DNA of 64,000 nucleotides from Lytechinus variegatus. Taxonomy: Eukaryota; Echinodermata; Echinoidea; Temnopleuroida; Toxopneustidae. The stretch covers positions 39,212,510 to 39,276,509 of the forward strand of contig NC_054741.1 in NCBI RefSeq assembly GCF_018143015.1, given 5' to 3'. Numbering within the stretch: position 1 is the stretch's first letter; each line of letters opens with the position of its first letter. Positions 1 to 9,528 of this stretch are shown in pieces. The notes under the pieces are model-generated. The model saw nothing but the letters and a program-made list of their open reading frames with translations. It was not told where the DNA came from and made no database searches. Position numbers and translations under genes: made by a program.

Positions 1-200
1 GAACCTGTGGGTACTTGTGGGATACCAGCCAACATGTCCGCCTGAAGCATTCATACCGTCTGAAACCGTCATCTAACCAAACCATCTCTTTAGCAGGAGG
101 GATACCCTTCCTTGGACGCTTTGCTATTCTTCATACTGAGATCACTATCCTCAATGTTCCTTTCAATACAGATGATGATCATATCAATCATCAGCATGAG
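1..200 (+). CDS. EEPD1: EEPD1-like exon, partial at left edge
   Basis: The reading frame is open from the first complete codon at position 3. It encodes CGYLWDTSQHVRL near its start and IPFLGRFAILHTEITILN further on. It ends on a complete codon (phase 0) at the donor GAG|gtgagc. No start codon or acceptor is visible, so the exon begins at or left of the window. Confidence 0.8.
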
Positions 201-3200
201 GTGAGCTTTACAGTTGATTGCCAATTGGTCTACATCCTCTTTATCTATTTTCCGTTTGGTCTCATCTCATATGGTCTAATCCTACTTCATCTCAACCAGT
301 TAGTCTATCTGTACTACATTTGGTCTAATTGCCCTTTAGCCCAGAATACCGATTTTTATCTAACATCTACTTAGTCCATCACTTCTGTATGATTAGTTGA
401 ATTGTTTATGAACCAAATATTCTTTTGACAAAGTAAAGATAATAATTAGACAAAACAGAGCCTTGACCAACATGGCATCATAGTAGGCCTACTAATTGAG
501 TACTAGACTGAATTGGTTAAATGTAGACCGAGCCTCAAACCAAACTGATAGAAGAATGAATAGGTTTAGTCAAGAAGACCGAATAGGTACATGTATTAGC
601 CTATCTGAGATGTAGATCTGTTTTATACTGCGAGAGTCTGTCTAATCAAGGAGATACTAATTATCTTCTTCAAGTTGGTCTAGTGTGCTCCCACTTTTTG
701 TCCCATGGCTATTATAACAGCTAGTTTACTTTTCTGTAGGGCACATGTTCATATGATAGCATAAATAAGAATAAGAAAGAGCACCAAAATCCTAAAGAGG
801 TCGGTGAGAGGCATAGCATTATGACAGGGGTTTATTCATGGCCATGTATTTGTTGGCCTTAAATTTGATAGCTAGAGCTCAGATATTTCTTTTCATTTTC
901 CAAATTGTCTTTCTTTTTTTTCCTGTGTATCCAAGTGGTACTTATTAGGAGATTGGTGTTGGCAGGAGTGTGTCTGATTATTAATTTCTTTTTATTTTTT
1001 TGTTATTTATTTTTTCATTATTCATTAATTTTATTTTCTTCTATTTTACTTCATTTCAATCCATTCATTCATATGTTCATTAATTATTTGATTTTATTTT
1101 ATTTCTTATTTCATTGTTTTATTTATTTATTCGATTTATTTATGTATTTTTTTGGGGGGGGGCAGGGATTACATTGATCCTGAGATTAATTCCACCATTG
1201 ATTTTTATGTAAAGAGGGAATTGCCAAGTTGCCATTTAGCAGCGCACCTGAGTGTTTACCTATTATGTACCATACAAGAAAACATAATTCATGTATGTAG
1301 TTGAATACTGTGAAATGATCATTGTAATAATGACATGTGTGTGGGATGTAGGATATCCTGGTCATTATTGGATATGAACTTTTCCCCATGTGAGAGGAAA
1401 GTCTGTTCACCTGTAAAGGAACATAACTATGCTGTTTTATAAACAGTCAAGATACTTTTACTCTGTGAGCACTGAAGGTGTGATTTCCTTCTCTTTTGCA
1501 ATGTATATAGAGGCCAAAAGTTTACATACACCCATGAAATTCAGTGAAATTTGTTTACTTGCCAAACATCGTAACATTTACTATATATTCAGTAATATAA
1601 TTCTTCCATGAAGAATTTGGTGTCAAATGAAAGAGCGTATTAAGCTCTTTCACATGATTTGGATGCTTTTGGGAATATTTCAGGTGAAATTTCTTTGAAG
1701 AAAACAAGTAATATTTGTGCCAAATGTATTTTATTGTATCTTACATTTTCAAACATCATTTCATAGAAATCTATAAATGTCAAATGTATGATTTATATTA
1801 CATTTTCTATCATATGTCACCACTGAACAAAAAAGTGTAATCTGAAATGTTCTGTTTTTGTTTGTGGTAACTCCCTTAGGAACTCGGCAGGACAGCATTT
1901 TTTGCTGGTAAACGCCAAGCTGGTATATAACCAATTACCTTGGAAAATTTTACGTCTAGGTTAATCAGTCATAGTAGCTGGCGTAATAGATGACAGAAAT
2001 CACTCTTGGGCCTTTTTATTAAAGTGGAGACAATGGCAGAGTTGGGATTCGAACTCACAACTTTGCGATTATGAGTCCAATGCTCTAACCACTGGACCAC
2101 ACGAAGTGTTAAGAAGTAACTATCACAAATATGAAATGTTTTTGTCAGTTTTTATTTATATTTGTCTAAAATATGAAGATTTTTTGGGGAAAAAAATACA
2201 CCTACATATTTTTCAGCTATTGATAACAAAGCAATGTGATGAAGGGACATTATATGCTCATTTTGTTTGATATCAAATTTGTCATGATAGCACAAACATC
2301 TTATAAAATACACTAAATTTTATGATGTTTGGCAAGTGTCAACTTTTCTTTGAATTTCTTGGGTGTATGTAAACTTCTGGCCTCTAATGTATGCTGGATC
2401 AATATCATACCAGTATTTTGTGTTTTATGAGTTGAAATGTATTTGGTAGTGTAATATCCTGAGTAATACAGCGTTTAAAGTAAACAAATAACTTTATATT
2501 ATAACTTAGTCAAATTAACAGTAGCAGGGGGGTATGTTGATTTTGTTACCAACTCCCTCTGTTTTCCTTGGGCAATGACACACAAGCCTCCCTGATTTTT
2601 TTTCAAGATTATAAAATGCCTCCTCCAATTTTAAAAAACTTGAATAGAGTTTTGTCCCCAGCATGCTTTGTTTTTATTATTATTTTTCATATTATCATTA
2701 TTATCATCATTATTATCATTATTATTATTATCATCATCATCATTATTATTATCATTATTATCATTATCATTATTAGTAATATCATGTTGTTTCATCATGA
2801 CTTTATTCAAGTTCAGGACAGTGATATAATTTGTACATATCCGTTTTATTCCAAACGAATGGCAGGTCAAAGAAGTTACAAAACAAGTAAAACATACCAA
2901 TATAGAAAATTATTTGGAGTAACAAATGCAGGAGATTAATCAGTTAAAGCTGTCATTTATACCATATCGAAATAAAAAACACTTATTCAATTTTTTGCAG
3001 TTTTTCATTTTCTTTATCTACTCTCTTGACTGTGTCCTTGTTGCATATTATTTACCCTTTTCATGGGTATTCTGATGGCAATGGTATCTACCATAATTGA
3101 ATTGCTTAACAGCTAGTAGATAGCTGATGTACATTTGTATGGATGAGGTAAATCAGAGAAAATATATTCAATCAAATTTTCGATGCAAAATGAGCTGGAT

Positions 3201-6200
3201 GCATTGTTCTCTCAGTGAATATCTTTTGTTTATTAAATAAATTCTTGAAATCCTCTCATAGAAATTACCACCACCTCAATTACCTCCAAATAAACATGAA
3301 ACCCTCGTCCTGTCTCAACCATCGTCATTGTTTCTTGTGTTATTTCCTCCAGGATTTCCTGTCCATTGAAGCATTAGGCCGTACCATTGAACAGTACTTC
3401 CCAGGTAAATAAAGCAAGATTAGTCATCTTAGTACCTTTGATAAATTGGTTCTGAATGTGAGCACTTAAATCTTAGCAATGATGTTGCTAGAAGTAGAAT
3501 TAACAGCACTGCTTTGTTCAAGATTTTTTCTTTAACTAATTAGCATTGGTGAAAGTGAGAGGACAAAATATTATTTCTTATATGATTTGGATGGAGCTAT
3601 CTTTCTGAGAGAAGCTGATAATGACCCAGTGTGTATCTCAATGCGTGATACCGAAGTGTAATGATGTTATTTCATTTTGGAAACAAATTGCAACAAAAGG
3701 AAAGGAACTTGAATTCATCCAGAAAAGACACCTTAATAGCCCAATTGAAAAAAAAAAAGTCTATAACAAACTTTAGTGGATGTGATGTCTTTATGAATTT
3801 ATGTACTCTTACTTTATATATTTTATTGTACTTGATGAAATTTTAAACTGTGCAATGCATGTACACACAGTGCGATAACAAACACAAGTTATTATTACTT
3901 TATTTGAATAATGAGTACATTGATATGTTTACTTGAGCATGTCCAATACAGTCTTATTGTGTTGTGTTTAGCTGTGGGAGGGGGGGGTTAATGTGTAGAA
4001 GCACTTTTCGCTCTTTTTCATGCATTTGTAACCTTTGTTACAAGTTAATGCAAAGAAATGGAACTTGGGAGTATATTGATACTTTTTGTCTCACCTGCAT
4101 AGCAGAGTGAGACTATAGGCGCTGCTTTTCCAACAGCGACGGCGGCGGCGTCAACATCAAATCTTAACCTAAGGTTAAGTTTTTGAAATGACATCATAAC
4201 TTAGAAAGTATATGGACCTAGTTCATGAAACTTGGCCATAAGGTTAATCAAGTATTACTGAACATCCTATTAGAGTTTCATGTCACATGACCAAGGTCAA
4301 AGGTCATTTAGGGTCAATGAACTTAGACCATGTTGGGGGAATCAACATCAAAATCTTAACCTGAGGTTAAGTTTTTGAAATGTCATCATAACTTAGAAAA
4401 TATATGGACCTAGTTCATGAAACTTGGACATAAGGTTAATCAAGTATCACCAAACATCCTGCATGAGTTTCACGTCACATGATCAAGGTCAAAGGTCATT
4501 TAGGGTCAATGAACTTTGGCCGATTTGGGGGTATCTGTTGAATTACAATCAAAACTTTAAAAGTTTTTGGATCTGATTCATGAAACTTGGACATAATAGT
4601 AATCAAGTATCACTGAACATCCTGTGCAAGTTTCAGGTCACATGATCAAGGTCAAAGGTCATGTGAGGTCAATGAACTTTGGCCACATTGGGGGTATTTG
4701 TTGAATTACCATCCTATCTCTGTAAAGTGTATTGGTCTAGTTCATAAAACGTGGAAATAAGAGTAACCAAGTATCACTGAACATCTTGTGCGAGTTGTAG
4801 TAGTTTTCAAAGTCAGCACTGCTGCGATGTTGAATCGCGTGATGCAGGTGAGACGGCCAGAGGCATTCCACTTGTTACTTTAATATTGTCCTTTTGTTAC
4901 AGATAAGGAGAGCATGATCGTAGCATCAGATCATTTTCCAAGTCATGACCTCTCTGATCTATCACCTTTGATCACTTGTGGTTTGATTCATGTGTCACCA
5001 AAGGGTCAGATGCCAAACGGAGTTGACCATTCGCCAGAACTGAAGCATACTAATAATCTTTTCTTCAGCAATGAGCTACAGAAGTGCTTTAGAGGTAAAT
5101 ACATGTAGTAAGCATTTAAGGCTTATCATAGTAACTACAGTATTTAGGAGTCACTCAAAAAAAAAATGTCACAATTTACAAAAATCTGTGTGTAGCATCT
5201 ATCAGCCTGCTGCTTCCCACCAATATGACATTTCATCAAGACAACACAGTATCAATCGAGATGTATACTGTATCTTTAATTGATGGCCAATGACTCTCCA
5301 ACACAAATACAAAGGCCAGAAATGTGTGAAGTTATGGATGTTGATAACAGGGTTCCCAGCCCATCAGGGAATCAGGGAAAATTAATTAATTTACTTCTTT
5401 CCAGTCAGGGAAAAAATAAGGGAATTTGATTTCTTTTTTAAATGCCTGAAATGAGGAAAAAATCAGGGAATTTTGATTGGCCCAAAAGTTGAAAGCACGG
5501 TAGTCAGTCAGACTCTGTTATATTTTGTTGCATATCAAACAATATCCATTGAATGACTGGTTATGGTACTTTTTTAGTGTTTACTAATTAGTTTTACATT
5601 ATTGTTTTTACACTGAAAATACATGTAATTCACTGCAACAACTTAGGAAACATTAGATAATTATCAGGAAATGTTTAAACTTCATCAGGTAAAAATCAGG
5701 GAATTTTTTTTTTGTGAAAAGCTGGGAACCCTGTGATAGGCTAATATGCGTATTCTAGTCAGAGCATCGCTGGCCACCAAGTACACATGATATACAATGG
5801 CCATGCATAAGTATTATTGTCCTTAAAAAAAAGGTTACTGCAAGGAGATGTAAATAGCAGGAAATTATTCTAGTTGGTTTGATTTGACCCCATCTGATCC
5901 TGTTGGCTAAATAAAAATAAGCATGAATGATTAAGATTTGTACACCTACATAAAAAAAATTGTATAACAGCATATCTGCTTGCCGTCTCTGATAATTATT
6001 TTTCATTCACTATCAAATTGACAATTTACTATAAACCTTTCGTTTCATACATGTACCTTGTTTTTTAATTGCAAAATATGATCCCACTCTATTTTTGTTG
6101 TACATGTTGAAAATGCTATACTTCTTGTTGGTATTTAAGCAAATACATATCAGTTATTGAAATAAAACTGATTTTTAAGATTATCTCTCAATAGGAAGAT

Positions 6201-6544
6201 ATATACAAAAGTTATCATGTGCAGCCACTAACAATATGATATGACTTAGGGTGGTGTGATTTTGAACATGCATCCAGACCAGTGAGAGAGCCATGATGGC
6301 AAATTGCTCATGGTCAGTGTTTATCTGTAGCCCTGCTCTCTCCTTTCCCCTCCCCCTCTCTTTTATTCTCTCTCTCGTTTGCTCACTCATTACACTCATC
6401 TTTTCAATGTTGTTTTTTTATGTAGGTTCATGTGGTGTTATCAAGGAAGGTCTTTCACATCCACTCATACCAGCAGGCTGGACCTGGGGTGGACTGGTAA
6501 CAGATCACTCTATAGCCTGGGCAGAGCTTATATTCCAGTTATGA
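1..6544 (+). CDS. EEPD1: EEPD1-like EEP-fold protein, 3' four exons (5' end outside window)
   Basis: Four exons join in phase: 1-200, 3353-3404, 4903-5094 and 6426-6544, with stop TGA at 6542-6544. Together they give about 187 residues of the C-terminal half of an endonuclease/exonuclease/phosphatase protein. Segments that match my memory of vertebrate EEPD1 in order are GYLWD near the left edge, IPFLGRF, MIVASDHF, then CGVIKEGLSHPLIPAGWTWG and TDHSIAWAEL at the C-terminus. EEPD1 in vertebrates has two N-terminal HhH repeats and this EEP domain, and is linked to replication-fork repair and cholesterol efflux; those N-terminal parts would lie left of the window. The Asp of the usual LDN motif is Asn here (TNN), and SDH reads TDH, so catalysis may be altered. 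Introns hold a Tc1-like MITE with a nested SINE, a DR1-box element and an hAT-like MITE. The family assignment is confident; the exact orthology is inference. Confidence 0.82.
905..1165. repeat. T-rich low-complexity tract
   Basis: Pyrimidine- and TTTAT-rich intronic sequence ending in a run of G at 1153-1161. The remaining intron from 201 to 1509 shows nothing recognisable. Confidence 0.6.
1510..2384. mobile_element. Non-autonomous Tc1-like element, 875 bp
   Basis: The ends are inverted repeats: the left begins GAGGCCAAAAGTTTACATAC and the right ends GTATGTAAACTTCTGGCCTC. Each is flanked by a TA dinucleotide (1508-1509 and 2385-2386), the target duplication of Tc1/mariner transposons. The AAGTTTACATACA core resembles termini of vertebrate Tc1-like elements. 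No transposase frame is present. A tRNA-derived SINE sits inside it. It lies in an intron of the EEPD1-like gene. Confidence 0.8.
1880..2106 (-). mobile_element. tRNA-derived SINE, copy 1 (nested)
   Basis: Read on the minus strand, the head looks like a tRNA gene: GGTCCAGTGGTTAGAGCA (A-box side) and GAGTTCGAATCCC (B box), with a CAT in the anticodon position. A non-tRNA body of about 150 bp follows. The same body and head recur at 39880-40115, which defines a family rather than a functional tRNA gene. Edges are approximate. Confidence 0.75.
2672..2776. repeat. ATT/ATC trinucleotide microsatellite
   Basis: About 100 bp of interspersed TTA and TCA units inside an EEPD1-like intron. The open frames across it (poly-Ile one way, poly-Asn/Asp the other) are artefacts of the repeat. 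Confidence 0.9.
3353..3404 (+). CDS. EEPD1: EEPD1-like short exon
   Basis: A 52-bp exon lies between acceptor tcctccag and donor gtaaat. It encodes DFLSIEALGRTIEQYFP plus one base, so it enters in phase 0 and leaves in phase 1, matching both neighbours. It corresponds to the helix before the conserved Asp strand in EEPD1. Confidence 0.72.
4087..4877. mobile_element. TIR element with internal tandem units and DR1 boxes, copy 1
   Basis: The ends are inverted: GTCTCACCTGCAT at left and ATGCAGGTGAGAC at right. The interior is built of diverged tandem units of roughly 160-190 bp. Each unit contains GGTTAATCAAGTAT-like, ACATCCTG and AAGGTCAAAGGTCA sequence. A longer copy lies at 16507-17635 in the opposite orientation. 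No protein is encoded. It sits in an intron of the EEPD1-like gene. Confidence 0.8.
4903..5094 (+). CDS. EEPD1: EEPD1-like exon with the divergent Asp strand
   Basis: A 192-bp exon lies between acceptor ttgttacag and donor gtaaat, with phase 1 at both ends. It encodes MIVASDHF (aligned with the GDF strand of EEP proteins) and ends with the segment SNELQKCFR. The position of the family's LDN motif reads TNN just before LFFSNEL. Confidence 0.8.
5347..5734. mobile_element. hAT-like MITE
   Basis: A perfect 14-bp inverted repeat, ACAGGGTTCCCAGC at 5347-5360 and GCTGGGAACCCTGT at 5721-5734, bounds 388 bp of non-coding DNA. It is rich in ATCAGGGAA motifs in both orientations. Both ends are flanked by GATA. 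The CAGGG terminus suggests a hAT-type element, but a clean 8-bp duplication is not seen. Confidence 0.7.
6426..6544 (+). CDS. EEPD1: EEPD1-like terminal exon
   Basis: The acceptor is tttatgtag at 6425. The exon begins SCGVIKEGL and ends WAELIFQL-stop, with TGA at 6542-6544. The last 58 bases are the first unit of the 97-bp tandem array that follows, so the C-terminal codons and the array share one origin. Human EEPD1 continues beyond this point with a longer tail, so this protein ends slightly early. Confidence 0.82.
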
Positions 6545-7549
6545 TCATTTCTCTCAGAGGGGATAAATAATGGTATAATCCATGGGTGGACTGGTATCAG
6601 ATCACTCTATAGCCTGGGCAGAGCTTATATTCCAGTTATGATCATTTCTCTCAGAGCCTCTGTCAGAGGGGATGAATAATGGTATAATCCATGGGTGGAC
6701 TGGTAACGGATCACTCTTTAGCCTGGGCAGAACTTATATTCCAGTTATGATCATTTCTCTCAGAGGGGATAAATAATGGTATAATCCATGGGTGGACTGG
6801 TATCAGATCACTCTATAGCCTGGGCAGAGCTTATATTCCAGTTATGATCATTTCTCTGAAAGGGGATAAATAATGGTATAATCCATGGGTGGACTGGTAT
6901 CAGATCACTCTATAGCCTGGGCAGAGCTTATTCCAGTTACGATCACATCATATAATACATAAATGCAATCATTACAGGATAACGTCAGCTTAATGGATAG
7001 CGCCATATTGTCAGATCTGGCTCAGCTGCGACCCGACTAAAAAGGTGCATTTTTATCCGATATCAACACCCAAGATAGTGCAACACATAATAGTTGGTGT
7101 TATGCATGTATGTGATAGAGAGAGGATAAAGAATGTTGGAATGAAGAATGGTGTATTCCATGGGCAGACTGGTATCAGATCACTCTATAGCCTGGGCTGA
7201 GCTTATATTCCAGTTGTGATCATTTCTCTCAGAGGGGAAAAAGAATGGTGTATGCCATGGGCAGACTGGTATCTGATCACTCTAAAAATGGGCTGAGCTT
7301 ATATTCCAGTTATGATCATTTCTCTGAAAGGGGATAAATAATGGTATAATCCATGGGTGGACTGGTATCAGATCACTCTATAGCCTGGGCAGAGCTTATA
7401 TTCTAGTTATGATCATTTCTCTCAGAGGGGATAAAGAATGGTGTATTCCATGGGTGGACTGGTATCTGATCACTCTATAACATGGGCTGAGCTTATATTC
7501 CAGTTATGATGATTTCTCTGAGAGGGGATAAATAATGGTTTGATGCCAT
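6487..7549 (+). repeat. 97-bp minisatellite derived from the EEPD1-like last exon
   Basis: Units begin GGGTGGACTGGTA (or GGGCAGACTGGTA) at 6487, 6584, 6693, 6790, 6887, 7162, 7259, 7355 and 7452. Most spacings are 96-97 bp. One unit has a 12-bp insertion, and unrelated sequence of about 190 bp interrupts the array near 6948-7116. Each unit covers the last 19 codons and stop of the gene plus about 40 bp of 3' flank. Unit 1 is the functional exon end. Confidence 0.92.
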
Positions 7550-7607
7550 GGCTGGGGGGAGGGGGTGGTGTCTAATATTTCTAATACAGAATTTACCATA
7601 TCTTTAA

Positions 7608-7816
7608 GGCCTGTTCACACTGCCCGAGCGTTGTTGGAGCGCTTGTGGAGCGGTAGGGAAATAGGGTAGAATTACGCTCACAAAATTAGGGAAAAAAATC
7701 GATAAAAAAAAAAAAAACAATCAAAATCGAAAATGGTTAACGGTAGCGAGCAGTGATGATTTTTTTCTCTCCGCTCCACGACCGCTCCAACAACGCTCGG
7801 GTGGTGTGACCAGGCC
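7608..7816. mobile_element. Hairpin MITE, 209 bp
   Basis: Long inverted arms of about 45 bp: the left begins GGCCTGTTCACAC and includes CGAGCGTTGTTGGAGCG. The right arm mirrors it and ends GTGTGACCAGGCC. The centre is A-rich and no protein is encoded. Confidence 0.8.
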
Positions 7817-8535
7817 ATTAGACAGAATTATTTGGAGACGTGTGTGACCATGTATGACTTTACATTTGTTTTTCACTAATTTTTTTATATTTTAAGAATT
7901 TTTTTTTCAATTTGAAATCAGATTATGACATAAGTTAACAGTTGATTTTCTAAGTTTAATAGAATAATGCTCATAAAATCAGTAGTCTTACTAATAGTGG
8001 TTATGATCAGTGTCATTTGAATCCTGTATTAGAATCAGTTATAATTGAATCATGATAGAACAGATGATTGAGCAAACTGATCAAACAGAGATTTACATTT
8101 CTCTGATTTAGATTGTCTTGACAGCAACATGTTTGTCATGTTTCATATATAATTATCAGTTTTCCTTGAAAGTTCTCTTTGAGGCCCTCAAAAGAAAGGA
8201 AAAAAAATCACAGACATTTACAAACAAGCATGACTAATATTAATCAAAATCTCATGATTGTAAAGTAGATATTTATCAAAATACGATACAATGGTTGCAT
8301 TTGAATACTTTTTTCTCACTTTAAAAGGGAGCTGTAATGATAAAAAAAAGAGAATGAAACTTATTACTACATTGAGTCCTTGAATTCAATTCATTTCTTG
8401 GTTCATTTTATGCAACAGTAGCCTTTTGAAGGTGTTAATAGAATTTACCATCTTGCCAGTATAATTGCCTGTTTTATATTTTTACATCTTTTAAAATATA
8501 TTTCTTTAAGTCGGTATATTAAAATTATGTTTATA
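7817..8535. other. No feature seen
   Basis: AT-rich sequence downstream of the EEPD1-like gene. It may include transcript 3' end sequence, but I see no exon, terminal repeat or RNA gene. Confidence 0.5.
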
Positions 8536-9526
8536 CAGTGGGTATCAAAAAAGTTTTCACTTTGAAAAAAATCCTGTAAAATTATGCATTAGTAATATCT
8601 TGAAGATTTTGCCACATTTTAATATTGGTACAGGTCCATTAAAGCAAATAACAATATAACTGTCGAAAAATATTTCCGCTTGAGTGAGCACCACTTAATT
8701 TTGAAAAGTTAGTGAAAAATGATTTGCGCAGAACATTGAAATAGTTATGCGAATAAAAGTAGACCGTAATCATGAAGAACACATGGAATTTAGCTAGTAA
8801 AATTAATTTGAAGATATCTTCTACCTTGTTAGACTTGTTTCCTTGCCCAAAATACTTCGAAGAATGCATTTCACCCCACCCCACTCCCCCACACACCGAG
8901 CCCATCGTGACGATATTTGCTTTACTCTGAGGTATGATTTACATGGAATGGCTAAAGCTTGATTTTCATTATGTTTATCATTGCTAAACTTGAGAAAAGT
9001 TTGGAGAAACAAGTATTAAATGAAAAATGAAATGTAAACCCACTTTCAATGATAAAAACTTAGTGAAAAAATGCTGGAGATGTCTGATATAAACTTTTCT
9101 TCAGATTCAGTTATGTCCTCAGATCCAGCTGGCACAAATAGGGTAAAGGTTGTGCTTAATAAGAGTTGAAATTTCACTATGGGTGGCAAAATTGTTACAA
9201 AATGCTGGAATGTATCCGTTTTATTTCAATCGACTAAAAGTGCAAGGGAAATGTATGATAAATCTTTCGTAGGGTAAGTTTGATTTCGCCCTTTCCCCTT
9301 GACACAGCATGAAAATGAGCATTGAGCATTTCTGCGCAAACAGATTTCTGTGAGAAATGGAAATGGACAGTGCTCACTAAAGAGTAACATTCTGACAAAA
9401 GTTTTACTTTCATTGGATAGATGAGACCAAAACCCAAGATTATATGTGCAAAAATTACCCACATGTTTTATATTTTTAAATTCCCAAGGGTTTTTCAAAG
9501 TGTAAACTTTTTTTTGATACGCACTT
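8536..9526. mobile_element. Non-autonomous Tc1-like element family B, copy 1
   Basis: The left end CAGTGGGTATCAAAAAAG and the right end (reverse complement AAGTGCGTATCAAAAAAAAG) form inverted repeats of about 35 bp. TA flanks both sides (8534-8535, 9527-9528). It is 991 bp long and has no transposase. A 980-bp sister lies at 12558-13537 in the same orientation with similar sequence throughout. Short open frames inside are shared between copies only because the DNA is. Confidence 0.88.
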
Positions 9527-9528
9527 TA

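Noticed and set aside
2030-2104. Possible functional tRNA gene on the minus strand
   Set aside because: It continues into a non-tRNA body shared with 39880-40115, so it is a SINE head; acceptor-stem pairing was not clear.
2568-2939. Long open frame with poly-Ile
   Set aside because: It is a translation of the ATT/ATC microsatellite; no start context, splice signal or conserved sequence.
6584-7549. Alternative terminal exons for the EEPD1-like gene in each 97-bp unit
   Set aside because: The unit starts inside the exon and contains no acceptor site, so the extra units cannot be spliced in as exons by themselves.
8639-9498. Minus-strand open frames that recur in both 1-kb elements (also 12684-13533)
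   Set aside because: Similarity comes from the shared transposon DNA; the frames overlap each other and resemble no transposase.
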